From Capillimicrobium parvum (GTDB taxonomy: Bacteria > Actinomycetota > Thermoleophilia > Solirubrobacterales > Solirubrobacteraceae), in assembly GCF_021172045.1 (NCBI RefSeq), contig NZ_CP087164.1, positions 3,224,001 through 3,288,000 of the forward strand: DNA of 64,000 bases. Reading direction: 5' to 3'. A program made the translations under genes and the position numbers. Shown piece after piece: positions 18,989-29,000 of the stretch (the first letter of the stretch is position 1; each line of letters begins with the position of its first letter). A model generated the notes under the pieces. That model did no database searches. It was given only the letters and a program-made list of their open reading frames with translations, and was not told the origin of the DNA.

Positions 18989-20332
18989 ATGGCTGAATCT
19001 GGTCGTCGGATCACCGGCAATCTGCGCATTGAGGAGCGTCCTCGCGCCGGACGAGTTTGGGTGGCTACGTACGTGCGAGCAGACGGCACGAAGGGCCGGA
19101 AGTTCCTCGGGCCGGCTTGGGTCAAGGACAGCGGCAAGCGGACTCCGCGGGGTGCAGTCGTCTGGCGCGCCGCGAACGGATCGAAGCCGGATCCCGACTA
19201 CCTCACGCCCCGCGAGGCTCAGGACGCGCTCGATCGCCTGCTCGGCGTCGAGAAGGCCAAGCCGCGCACGGGCGCGCGCTCGGGTGCGAAGACCCTCGGG
19301 GCGGCAGCGGACGCCTGGCTCCTGCACGGACAGACCGTCCGCGGCGTGTCCGCGAGCACGATGCACGGCTACACGGCGATCGTCGGGCGGTTGTACGCCG
19401 AGGAGTTCTCCCCCGACACGCCGCTGCGAAAGATCACCGAAGAGCAGGCGCGCCGCTACCAGGACCGGCTCCTGCTCGACGGCAAGCTCGGCCGCGAGAG
19501 CATCCGCCGGCGGCTTGTCGTGTTGCGGCGCATCCTCCAGCACGCGAAGAAGCTCGGCTGGATCGGCGAGAACTCGCTCGCCGAGCTGCAGGTCGTCTCT
19601 CAGCCTCCGCCGGACCCGGACTTCAACGTGCTCGAGCCCTCCCAGGTCGAGGCGGTCGCGCGCGCGATTGCTGCGGTTCCCGACGACGAGCTTCCTTTGA
19701 TGCGTAACGGGCTTGTCGACGAGCGGGCCTTCGCCGCCACGACGGAGCGCCGCGCCATGTGGGCCGACGTCGTCCGCGTCGCCGCGTACACCGGCCTCCG
19801 CTTCGGCGAGCTCCGAGCGCTGCGCTGGCGCGACGTCAACTTCAGCGGCGAGTCGATCGTCGTCCGCCGCAACGCGCCCACCTCCGCTCCCGGCGGCACC
19901 GCGCCAAAGGCACCCAAGTCGGGCAAGGGCCGCTCCGTCCCGCTCATCCCCCAGGCCATCGCCGCGCTCGACCGCCTCAGCGAGGCCGGCTACCCCACCG
20001 GTCCCGACGACCTCGTCTTCCCCACCCGCGGCGAAGGCATGCTTGACGCCGGTCGCGTCCGCAACGCCTTCTACCGCGGCCTACGCGACGCCGGCCTCGG
20101 CCATCTCCGCGACAAGACCAACCCCATGACCTTCCATGACCTGCGCCACACGTTCGGCACGATCGCGGTGCGCGTCTTCCCTGTGAGCGACGTCCAGGCG
20201 ATGCTCGGCCATGCGGACATCCAGACCACGATGCGCTATGTGCACAGCGTGCCCCGGACGGATGCGGCGAAGCGGCTGGCGATGGCGTTCAGCGAGGACC
20301 TGGGCACAGCGCCGCTGCAGCTCCCGACTTGA
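18989..20332 (+). CDS. Tyrosine site-specific recombinase (island integrase)
   Basis: This 447-residue phage-type integrase would cut and join attP with the tRNA-Arg attB. An N-terminal arm-binding region (about 1-90) precedes a SAM-like core-binding domain (about 100-190) and the catalytic domain. Catalytic residues are Arg271 (TGLRFGELRAL), a Lys in SGKGRSVPL (about 313), His383/Arg386 (FHDLRHTFG), His408 (LGHADI) and nucleophile Tyr417 (MRYVH). The ATG is preceded by AGGAG. It lies 114 bp inside the attachment core and reads into the island, as tRNA-associated integrases usually do. Confidence 0.95.
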   Translation: MAESGRRITGNLRIEERPRAGRVWVATYVRADGTKGRKFLGPAWVKDSGKRTPRGAVVWRAANGSKPDPDYLTPREAQDALDRLLGVEKAKPRTGARSGAKTLGAAADAWLLHGQTVRGVSASTMHGYTAIVGRLYAEEFSPDTPLRKITEEQARRYQDRLLLDGKLGRESIRRRLVVLRRILQHAKKLGWIGENSLAELQVVSQPPPDPDFNVLEPSQVEAVARAIAAVPDDELPLMRNGLVDERAFAATTERRAMWADVVRVAAYTGLRFGELRALRWRDVNFSGESIVVRRNAPTSAPGGTAPKAPKSGKGRSVPLIPQAIAALDRLSEAGYPTGPDDLVFPTRGEGMLDAGRVRNAFYRGLRDAGLGHLRDKTNPMTFHDLRHTFGTIAVRVFPVSDVQAMLGHADIQTTMRYVHSVPRTDAAKRLAMAFSEDLGTAPLQLPT

Positions 20333-20524
20333 CGCCGCTAGCGGTAATCGCGCAAAGCGACAGCGACTGGAATTGCCGCTGGGCATGGAAAGCGGCAGCG
20401 GACTGCGCCTCGGGCTCGGCCACGCCGGGACGCTGGGCTGACGGATCTTGCAGACCCCCGCCTTCCGGCGGCAACGAATGGGCGGGGCGGCGCGTCAGGA
20501 TGGTCGCTTGGATACGTTGCCGCC

Positions 20525-21385
20525 GTGACGCTTACGGCCACATGGTTTCGCAATCGCGGCTCTATGGATGAGTTGGTATTTGCCAGTGACAGCCGCCTGA
20601 GCGGCGGGCAGCGTTGGGATGGCTGCCCCAAGATCTTGACGTTGCCGCGAAGCGACGCGCTGATGAGTTTCGCGGGTGAGACACAGGCCGCGTACCCGAT
20701 GATGCTCCAGTTGGCGAACTCCATCGCCTTCTATCCGCCATCGCAGGAGCGCCGGCTCGACCTCGCGCATCTCGGTGGTCACTCGCTGCGGTTGTTCAAC
20801 CAAATGCGCGGGCTGATTGACGGCCCCTTCGCAGTCGGCCAGACGGAGCCGGATCCTCCCCGAGCGGTCTTCCTTCTCGGTGGGTACTCATGGCGATACC
20901 GGGCGTTCTTCACATGGAAGCTTGAGTTCGCAGAGGGCGAGTTTCGATACAGACGCGTTGTCCGGGGCCGGCAATCCGAGCGTGGATGGCACTTCCACTT
21001 CGCCGGGGACACCGACGCCGTCGAGCTCGCTCGAAATCGCCTGTTTGAGCTCCTACGAGCGCCTGGCAGAGAACGCGTTCAAGCCGACGGTCTAGACATG
21101 GAGCCATTCGAGGTCCTGCGTGACGTGATCCGCGAAGCGCGATTCGATTCCGTCGGTGGTCCGCCGCAGGTGGCGAAGGTGTACCGACATCTCAATACGC
21201 AGTTCTTCGCTGTCGAATGGCAGAACGTTGCGACCATCGCTGGCCGGCCGGCCTTAAGTTATGAACAGGCGTTCATTCCGCGACTCGACGCCGATCGGCC
21301 AGACCTGCAGCCGCGGCCACCCGAGCGTCTCGAAGAGCCGTTGCCCGGCGAAACAGAACCAACGGCCGACGAAACCGTCGAGTGA
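20525..21385 (+). CDS. Proteasome-like (Ntn-hydrolase-type) protein of unknown function
   Basis: This 286-residue protein starts at a GTG. Its N-terminal part alternates short strands as in proteasome beta subunits: MTLTATWF, then LVFASDSRLSGG (compare ASDSR in Ntn hydrolases), a basic CPKILTLPRS, and ALMSFAGETQAAY. Proteins of this kind are scattered in accessory regions of bacteria without assigned function. If processing exposes Thr2 or Thr4, a self-activated hydrolase is possible, but I cannot verify catalytic residues. The C-terminal 40 residues are Pro/Glu-rich and probably disordered. It follows the integrase by 192 bp, and a decayed recombinase follows on the other strand. Confidence 0.55.
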   Translation: MTLTATWFRNRGSMDELVFASDSRLSGGQRWDGCPKILTLPRSDALMSFAGETQAAYPMMLQLANSIAFYPPSQERRLDLAHLGGHSLRLFNQMRGLIDGPFAVGQTEPDPPRAVFLLGGYSWRYRAFFTWKLEFAEGEFRYRRVVRGRQSERGWHFHFAGDTDAVELARNRLFELLRAPGRERVQADGLDMEPFEVLRDVIREARFDSVGGPPQVAKVYRHLNTQFFAVEWQNVATIAGRPALSYEQAFIPRLDADRPDLQPRPPERLEEPLPGETEPTADETVE

Positions 21386-21464
21386 CGATGGTCTCGCCAC
21401 GATCTCGTCGGAAGGTCGGTCGACTATCGCATCGGACGACGACCGGCAGCGAGGCACTTCGCGG

Positions 21465-22110
21465 TCAGAGGCCGAGCGTTGCCTCGACTGGGATCATCGC
21501 CGCTCGGCGGGCGTGGACGGTGTCGAAGATCTCGGTGCTGTCGATGCCCTGGAGATAGATCGAGGTGATCCCGAGGTTGGTGTGCCCGAGTTGGCGTTGG
21601 ATGACGATCAGCGGCACGCCCTCGCGGCCCATCTCGACGGCGTGAGCGTGACGGAGCTGATGTGGCGAAGCGCTTGCGGACACCGGCGCGCGCGGCGGCG
21701 TGGCGCAGCTCGGTGCGTGCGGTGCCGGCTGACCATTCGCGTCCCCGCGTCGGCCCGGTGGTGATGCACAGCAGCGGCCCGACCGGTAGGTCCACGCGCG
21801 CGGTGAGCCATGGCTGGAGTTGTTCCCAGGCCCAGTCGTCCATGCCCACTTCGCGCCGACGCCCACCTTCCGGCGGCGCACAAGCAGCGAGCCGCGCCGC
21901 TGATCGAGCCGATTCACTCAATGCGAGCGCCTCGTGGATGCGTAGGCCGGCGCGCCACAGCACGACGATGAGTGCGCGCAGCCGTGCTCCGTAGATGCCG
22001 GTGCCGGCCTGTCGCATGACCGCGACGATCTCGGCCACGCTCGGCGGGTCGGCCGGGTGGCGCTGGCCCTTGTTGCGCGGCGAGCGGGGGCGGCCGGCGG
22101 GATCAGACAA
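21465..22110 (-). pseudogene. Frameshifted XerC/D-like tyrosine recombinase
   Basis: Two minus-strand frames together give one recombinase. The first contains RRNKGQRHPADPPSVAEIVA and LWRAGLRIHEALAL (with the catalytic Arg). A short piece DQRRGSLLVRR is in the second frame; GRRREVGMDDWAWEQL returns to the first; the end, PHQLRHAHAVEMGREGVP and QRQLGHTNLGITSIYLQG (His-Arg, His and Tyr catalytic residues), is again in the second. At least three frame changes separate them, so no functional protein is expected. It is unrelated to the island integrase and probably a relic of an earlier integron- or IS-like element. Confidence 0.75.
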
Positions 22111-22121
22111 ACATCGGACAT

Positions 22122-22146
22122 GACGCTTCCTTGGGGTGGAAGCGTC
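22122..22146. repeat. Perfect 9-bp inverted repeat (hairpin)
   Basis: GACGCTTCC (22122-22130) and GGAAGCGTC (22138-22146) are perfectly complementary around a 7-nt loop. It sits just outside the 5' end of the broken recombinase and could be a recombination site, terminator or element end. A second GC-only hairpin (GGCGCGGCG/CGCCGCGCC) follows before the Mrr-like gene. Confidence 0.6.
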
Positions 22147-22249
22147 GAGCCTCGCGTAGCCCGCTCGCGCGGTATCTGCGTGCGCCGTTGCCCGGCATGG
22201 AGAGGGGCGGCGCGGCGATGGCCGGGGAGCCGCCGCGCCGTTCGAGACA

Positions 22250-23452
22250 ATGGGTTCAGAGATGAACCTCGATCAGGCGCTCACTCAGTACGACCGCACC
22301 GACGCGAACCTTCGCGCGCTGGAGGAGGTCGTCACGCGCTTGGAGGAGATGATCCCCGAGGGCATCGTCTTCTCTGCGGGCTCGCCGGAAGGTCGGGAGC
22401 ATGACGAGCTCCGGCGGCGCTTTGCGGAGCTCATCGAGGCGCTTCCGGCGCTTAACGGCTTCCGTATCCAGGCCGAGCCCCTCGCGCTTGACGATGTGGC
22501 GCAGTGGCGCATGGACGCCTTCGAGGCGAGCATCCCGGAGTCGCTCGTAGACCTCGCTCAGCAGATCGCCGCGCCGCGCGCCGAGGTCGCTGACTACCGC
22601 CATCGCTTCGAGCGTCTACGGCGTGACCTGAGCCGGCGGCGGATCACGGAGCTAATCGACGAGATTGCCGCGACGCTTGCGCGAATCAAAGCTCGCAACC
22701 CGCAGGAGCAAGGGAGCGTCAGCGGCGACGATGAATGGCCTGTGCTGCGCGAAGCGGCCAAACAATTGCGCCGCCTGGTTGGGGACACCGCCTCCGCAGG
22801 TGACTGGTCGGCGCTATTCCGCCACCTGTCCTTCGGCGAGGCGGTAGATCTACGTGACATTGTCGCGCGTGACTGGCCGTCGGTCCGCGCCGCCGTGGAG
22901 GCCAGCATGTACGCCGAGGGGGAGCCGCTGCCCGTCGAGGTTGAGGACCTGGGGTCGCTCGTCGCGCAGCAGCCCTCCGGGCCGGTCAGCACGGCGTTGG
23001 CGTGGGACGCACTTGACTCCGAGGGCTTCGAGCGGCTCATCTTCAACCTTCTCCGGGACGCGCCGAGCTACCACAACGCCCAGTGGTTGACGGCCACCAA
23101 CGCGCCCGACCGCGGTCGTGACCTCTCGGTTGAACGCGACGTGCCGGACTCGCTGGGCACCGGGCGTCGCCAAAGGGTCATGGTGCAGTGCAAGCATTGG
23201 CGGTCACGCTCGATTCGGCCCACGGATGCTGCGGAAGCGGTCACCCAGGCGCAGACTTGGAGTCCGCCCTTCGACGCCGTGATCATCGCCACCAGCGGCC
23301 GCTTCACCGCCGACGCCGTCACCTGGGTGGAGGGCCACAATGCGCGAAATCGGCTACAAGTCGACATGTGGCCGGAGAGCCACTTGGAGATGCTGTTGGC
23401 AGAGCGTCCGTGGCTTGTGGAGCAGATGGGTCTACGGGCCACTTTAGGATGA
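22250..23452 (+). CDS. Mrr-like restriction endonuclease
   Basis: The 400-residue product has a long helical N-terminal part (about 1-245; charged and Leu/Arg-rich, predicted coiled coil near 100-150) and a C-terminal Mrr_cat nuclease domain from about 250. That domain begins ALDSEGFERLIFNLL; the PD-(D/E)XK core is visible as NAPDRGRDLSVERD (acidic residue) and VMVQCKHW (QxK motif), and it ends with AVIIATSGRFTADAV. Mrr-type enzymes cut modified or foreign DNA and are common in defence islands. No methyltransferase is adjacent, fitting a modification-dependent or stand-alone enzyme. ATG 22250 or 22262 could be the start. Confidence 0.8.
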   Translation: MGSEMNLDQALTQYDRTDANLRALEEVVTRLEEMIPEGIVFSAGSPEGREHDELRRRFAELIEALPALNGFRIQAEPLALDDVAQWRMDAFEASIPESLVDLAQQIAAPRAEVADYRHRFERLRRDLSRRRITELIDEIAATLARIKARNPQEQGSVSGDDEWPVLREAAKQLRRLVGDTASAGDWSALFRHLSFGEAVDLRDIVARDWPSVRAAVEASMYAEGEPLPVEVEDLGSLVAQQPSGPVSTALAWDALDSEGFERLIFNLLRDAPSYHNAQWLTATNAPDRGRDLSVERDVPDSLGTGRRQRVMVQCKHWRSRSIRPTDAAEAVTQAQTWSPPFDAVIIATSGRFTADAVTWVEGHNARNRLQVDMWPESHLEMLLAERPWLVEQMGLRATLG

Positions 23453-23731
23453 CCACGACCGGCCGAAGAAGCTCACCGCAGCGCGCGCCGCACCGCCGCC
23501 TCGCCGGCGAGCCCACCTTGTTTTCGCAGGCTCGATCGGACAACGCGTCCGCGACTCCGACGCTGTCGCAGTCGGCGTAGATCGGCACCTCCGGCTGCTA
23601 GCCGCGGACAGAGCAGCCGACCCCTGGGTAGGACATCCACGGGCCAAATGCTGGAGGCGCGTCGATGCTCATGAGCTCCGCGGTCGGCGACGGCCGAAGG
23701 AAGAGCTGCCTCGGGAGCGAAGAGCGCTGGC

Positions 23732-24283
23732 ATGCCCGCTGTCCGCGCATACACGACCGCTGTCGTCAGCGAGGACGGCGCCCTTCAGGCCGAGATCCTG
23801 TCGGTCCCTCGCTTCTTTCAGCGAGACCAATCAGTCGACCCCTTCGCTGCGCTGGCGTCCGATCTCCACGTCGAGCGCGCTGCCCCAGTCTCGGAACAGT
23901 CTCTGGCGAGCCTGCTGGAGCAAATCGCGTACGAGACGTCCGCAGCCCGGCGCGCAGGGCCGAACGCGGTTTCCGAACTCGTGCAGGCGATCACGTCTGA
24001 GCCCGTCGTCGTCGTCGAACAATCGCCCGCGCTCGGCAAGAGCCTCATGGCGCTCGCCAGTCAGGGCGGCCCCGGCTACATCCTCGTAGCGGAGGGCAAG
24101 CCGTTCCTTGCCCTTGCGGTCGAGGCCAGCCTCGTGGTCGTGTGGTTCATTGCCGGCCCCATCCAGGGCGCGCGTGAAGGCCTGCGCGAGGCAACGCACG
24201 ACGCAACAAGAACCGTGGCCACCGAGATGATCGAGAGAGCACTTAGGGAACGGTTCTCCCGTCGCCGTCGGCGCGATGCGTAG
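23732..24283 (+). CDS. Hypothetical protein with one probable transmembrane segment
   Basis: I do not recognise this 183-residue protein. The N-terminal half is soluble and mildly acidic; a hydrophobic stretch from about 120 to 145 (LALAVEASLVVVWFIAGP) could span the membrane, and the C-terminus is strongly basic, ending in an Arg run. It stands alone between the Mrr-like gene (279 bp before) and the IS element (49 bp after). A membrane-linked effector is one possibility given the neighbourhood, but nothing in the sequence shows it. Confidence 0.5.
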   Translation: MPAVRAYTTAVVSEDGALQAEILSVPRFFQRDQSVDPFAALASDLHVERAAPVSEQSLASLLEQIAYETSAARRAGPNAVSELVQAITSEPVVVVEQSPALGKSLMALASQGGPGYILVAEGKPFLALAVEASLVVVWFIAGPIQGAREGLREATHDATRTVATEMIERALRERFSRRRRRDA

Positions 24284-24332
24284 CACCTATCGAACTGTCG
24301 ACCCGTCCTCTCCGCCGCTACCGCTTTGGACG

Positions 24333-25923
24333 GAGGGTGTCGCGGAAACTCGCGAGTCTGTCCGGTGCGGCGGCGGTGAGGGTGGCGGTCGGCGCGACTT
24401 CGGTGAGTGCCAATCGGCCCGGACGGCCGATGATGTCGCTGATCGGCGTGCGCGGCGGTTCAGGCGGCCGCGAGGTGGTGTTGGTGGAGCTTGAGGAGGT
24501 TGTGGGTGGCCGTCAGCAGCCGCCATTCGGATCTGACGGCGGACCGGCCGCGGCGGGAGAACTGGCGGGCGCCGCGGTTGCTTTTGATCTGTCCGAAGAC
24601 GGGTTCGACGATGCCTTGGCGTCTGAGGTAGAGCTGTTTGCCGAAGTCGGTCGCCAGGACGCGGCGGGTGAAGTCATAGAGACCGCCGCGCCGTCCGGGG
24701 CGGGGCTCTTTGCGACGATCGGCGTCCGGGGCGACGAGGACCTGCATGCCCTGGGCGACGATGGCGTCGATCGCGTCGTTCTTCCAATAGCCGGCGTCGG
24801 CCAACACCACCCCGGGCGTCTCGCTGACCCCGGCGCCAGCCAGCTCGTGCAGCGTGGTCTCGACCATCGGCTGCAGGCTGGCGGTGTCGAGTGACTCGAT
24901 GCTGATCTCGGCCGCGAGCACGATCTGGCCTTCGCCGACGACGCCTTGGGCGTTGTAACCCTGCACCCACCCGCGCGTCGTCTTGAGATTGCGCGAGTCG
25001 GGGTCGGTGACGTTGATCTTGCCCGCCGGCTCGGCAGGGAGCGGATAAGGCTTGATGTTGTGGCGCGCCCCGGTCATCCGCCGCGAGCCGTCGCTGGCGA
25101 TGCCGGCCGCATGCCACGCCGCGTGCTCTGAGACGACGTGACGCTCGAGCTCCCAGTCCTGGCGCAGCCGGCGCCGGCACTCGACCAGCCGCTCGGCGCG
25201 GTCGCGGGGGATCTTCTTGGCCTGCGCTGCGCGCTCGGCCTCCAGCGCCTGCTTGGCCTCGCGCAACACCTTGCGCCGGTCGCCGCTGGTGCGCAAGCCC
25301 TCCGGCAACTCGTCACCGCGCGCCTCGCCGAACAGTTCGTCTTCGGCCGCGTCGATGCGCGCCGCCTCCTCGAGGATCTCGCGGGCGATCTGCTCGTAGG
25401 TGCGCGTCGCGTGATGCGTGGCCGCCGCCGCGATCTTCGTGCCATCGACGGCAACGACGCCGACCTTGACCAGGTCGCTGCGCGCGCACAGCGCCAACAC
25501 CTCACCGAACAAACCGGCGATTGCCGCCTCGTGCCGGACACGGAACCTGGCGATGGTCGCGTGATCGGGTACCCGATTGGCCGTGATCACGCGAAACGCA
25601 ACGTCATCGTGGCAGCGCTGCTCGATCGCCCGCGCCGACCGAACCCCGATCGCGTAGGCGTAGACGAACAACGCCACCATCATCGCCGGGTCATGCGCCG
25701 CCCGGCCCCACCCGTCGTCGCGATAGCCCGCGTAGAACGCCGCCAGGTCCATCTCTGCCACCGCGTCGAGAACGAACCACGCAAGGTGCTCCTCCGGCAA
25801 CCACTCACGCAGGCTCGGCGGTAGCAACAACTCCTGCTCGCGATCGCACGACAAGAAGTTCTGCGCCATGCCCGAAATCGTCCCGACGCCACCGGACATC
25901 ACCCCGGTTTGTGCGACACCCTC
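24333..25923. mobile_element. IS1182-family insertion sequence with 4-bp target duplication
   Basis: The ends are inverted: GAGGGTGTCGC at 24333-24343 and its complement at 25913-25923, with partial matches further in. GACG directly flanks both ends (24329-24332 and 25924-25927), a probable target-site duplication. The 1591-bp element contains one complete transposase gene and may be active. It landed between the hypothetical gene and the 3' end of the SF2 helicase gene without breaking an identifiable ORF. Confidence 0.8.
24460..25869 (-). CDS. IS1182-family transposase
   Basis: This DDE-type transposase is about 469 residues from the ATG at 25869 (MAQNFLSCDREQELLLPPSL). The N-terminal DUF772 region contains PAMMVALFVYAYAIGVRSAR. 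The catalytic core includes VVAVDGTKIAAAAT (first Asp), VVLADAGYWKNDAI (second Asp) and the final Glu in GIVEPVFGQIKSNRG, and the C-terminus LLTATHNLLKLH is typical of the family. In-frame starts further upstream (25899, 25950) exist, but the last lies outside the inverted repeat, so the shorter protein is preferred. Confidence 0.9.
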   Translation of the reverse strand: MAQNFLSCDREQELLLPPSLREWLPEEHLAWFVLDAVAEMDLAAFYAGYRDDGWGRAAHDPAMMVALFVYAYAIGVRSARAIEQRCHDDVAFRVITANRVPDHATIARFRVRHEAAIAGLFGEVLALCARSDLVKVGVVAVDGTKIAAAATHHATRTYEQIAREILEEAARIDAAEDELFGEARGDELPEGLRTSGDRRKVLREAKQALEAERAAQAKKIPRDRAERLVECRRRLRQDWELERHVVSEHAAWHAAGIASDGSRRMTGARHNIKPYPLPAEPAGKINVTDPDSRNLKTTRGWVQGYNAQGVVGEGQIVLAAEISIESLDTASLQPMVETTLHELAGAGVSETPGVVLADAGYWKNDAIDAIVAQGMQVLVAPDADRRKEPRPGRRGGLYDFTRRVLATDFGKQLYLRRQGIVEPVFGQIKSNRGARQFSRRGRSAVRSEWRLLTATHNLLKLHQHHLAAA

Positions 25924-26006
25924 GACGAGAAGCGGCACTCGCCCCGGCACTGTCTTTCTCGCGCAGAGCGGCAGCGCACGCTGCGTAGCGCTTCGCGTCG
26001 GTCCGA

Positions 26007-29000
26007 CTAGGCGCTACAAAGCACTCGGAACGCTGCGCTCGCCGTCTCGCGCAGGTAGAGCTCGGTCGACGCCAGCAACTGCGCCACGGCTGGGGAGGCG
26101 CTTGCCTTCGACAGACCTGGCTGCGCGACCACGACCGAGATCTCGGGGCGCAGGACGGGTGCGGCCTCTTCAAGCCGATAGAGCGTCTCCCCGCTGCCGA
26201 GCAGGATTCCCGAACGCCCGTGCTTTTTGTTGCGATTGCGCTCGCGACGAAGGAGGTGTCGGAACAGCAGCGCGCTGTGGTGACGCCACTTTGCTGACTT
26301 CTGAGCCTGACCGCATAGCTCGTAGAGGTCGGCAACACGTGCTCCTGGCTCATCCTGAGAGCTGAACTTGCAGTGGACAAGCGTGATCGTGAGGCTCTCG
26401 TCGTCTCGCCGTATTAGGACAAGATCCGCAATCTCTCCGGTCCCATCATCGTCGATGACGAGCTCCCATTCGGCTTCTGACATCAGTTCCATCGCCGTGC
26501 GATGTTGGACTGACGTCGGGTCGCGTTCGGGACCTTGCGATTCCTTGCGAATATCGACACCGTCCCAATCGATTGCGCCGAGTCGCGTGAGATCAAATGG
26601 AGCGATCTCGCGATCAGGCTGCAAGAGAATCCCTGGCGAGACAACAACAGCATCCTGCTCGAATAGCAGCAGAGGATCAGTACGACGCAGGTAGTCACTT
26701 AGGGGCCGCGCCCCCGCACGCCGAGAGAAGACCTGAAGCTCGGCCTCGCGCGCCCGGTACGTGATCGCCCCCTCGGTGATGTCGAGTTCGTACAGCGCGC
26801 TTACGTCGTCGGCAGCCGCGGTGAACACGATCGGCCCGGTCGTCGAGTGGTCGACGATGCGAAGCTCGAGATCGACAAGCGGAGCGTCCGAATCCCCTGT
26901 CTGAACGCGAGTCTCCTCACTCGTGCTCAGGAGGGGCTCCCACAACTCGATCGCCAGCGGGACGAGTTCCGGTCGCGTGTCAAGCGTCTTCGGGCGAATG
27001 AAGCCGCGCATGACCTCATCGATGGAGATTCCATCGTCTGCCATCTTCGGTCCGACGTGATCGCACCAGTCGACCCAGTGCTTCAACGTCGGCGCGGCCC
27101 GATAGCTCCACACTCGCCCCTTCAAAGACGCGCCCAGACTCACGCGGACGCCCTCCTCGAACCCGAACGCGAAGATGTTGGTCTTCGCCTTCGTTTGCGC
27201 TTCAGCTTCGGTGAACCCCGCGATCACGTCAGCGCCGACGTGCATCGAGAATCGTCGACTTCGGCTGCGGACGTCTAGGACGCCGACGTTCGTTGGAACT
27301 AGCCGGTTCACCCGCGCCATCACGCGGTAGGCCGCCTCACCCTTGATCAGCTCCGCGGTGCCCGCGCTGATCGCCCGAGCGAGATCGTCGTGCGTTGATC
27401 CCTTGTCGGAGGAGTTGACGTAGAGCAGTTGCCGCTGACGGTCCCAGTAGAGGACGAAGAGGTCGTAGGTGATCTCAACCATGTCGTCCAGGTCCGCCCA
27501 CTGCACGGGTTCGCGGCGCTCGACAACAAACCAAGTGACGTGGTCTTCCTCATTGATGGCGATCGGGTCCGTCACGAGGTTCTCGACACCGACGAGGTCC
27601 GGGAGGGCCTCGGGTGACCAACCGGCACACCGAGTGCGATAGACCACGGCGCTCATCTTCGGCTCCAGCGTCCGGATGGGAACCTCGTCCGGGAGAGTCC
27701 CGAAGGCTTCCTCGAACTCGTCGAGATCCCGCTCGCTACCTACGGCCGTCTCGGACAGATCGCGGATGACGGCGTTCCAATCTGCGTCTTCGGAATACAG
27801 CTTTCGGAGCGCCGGGTCGTAGCCACTGTCGGGACGGGCGACGAAGACAGAAGCCTCCCCGATGTCTGCATCCGCCGTTCGCGCGAAGCGGCCGACGAAC
27901 TGCAATGTGATTCCGAGACTCCTGTGGGCATCGTGTACTGCCGCCACCTTGAGCGACGGGAGGTCAAAGCCCTCTCCCAACATGTTCACGCACACGACTA
28001 TCCGGCTTGCGCGCGACCGCATCGCATCGAGCCCGTCGCGCCGCGCCTTGCCCGAGAGAGTGCTGTGCAGAGCGACGGGTCCGAGGTCCGGCGCGATCTC
28101 GTCATAGAGGTCGCGGATCTCGCGGGCTCGGCCGATCCGCGTCACTCGAGCCATCAAGAGATGGTCCAGGCCAGCCGCCAAGTCGCGCCGCAATCGCGCC
28201 ACTGCGCGTTCGGCGATCGCTCGGTCCGGTTCTCCGAAGTCGATCACGGACGTGTAGTCGATAGCCGAGAAGTAGCCATCGCTTTGAGCCTCTCGGAGCG
28301 GGAACTCGTAGACGATCCGGCCCCCAAGCCGTCGACCGTCCTCGCGGTACGGCGTGGCCGTGAACTGGACCACTCGGCGGCTGGAGAACATGTCGCGGAT
28401 CTGGCGCCACGTCGGTGCGGCGACATGGTGAGCCTCGTCGACGAAGAGAGTGGTACAGCGCTCGACGAGCTGCTTCGCCGCCTCAGCCGAGGCCGCCGCA
28501 AGCGCCGGCGGCGTCGTGACGATCACGTTGCACGCCTCGGCCCACTCCGCCGCGTTGGACGTCGACGTAAAGCCGTGGGCGAGACGGCCCACGACCGGGC
28601 GCTGGGCGCTCTCGCTGATGATCCCTGCCTGCTGGAGCACCCCGAACTGTTCGAACTTCGCGGCGATCTGGTCGCGCAGCGCATCGGACGGAACCACCAC
28701 CAACAAGCGCTCGATCTGTGCCGCCACAAGGAGGGCGAGCATCGTCTCGGTCTTGCCCGTGCCGGTCGGCATGACGACGGTGGCCGGCTCGACGGAGCCC
28801 GTGGTCCAATGGCCAAGGACTGAATGCACTGCGCCCGCCTGCGGTCGACGTAGCCCGATGCGACCGGCCGTCCGATCTTCCATCGCGTAGTCGAACGCGT
28901 CAGCCCAGGAGCCACGAACTGTCGCCGGCGGGTCCGCGGCGAGGTCTCCGATCCACCGACGATGCTCGTCGTGAGCGAGCAGCAGGTTGAGATCTGCTTG

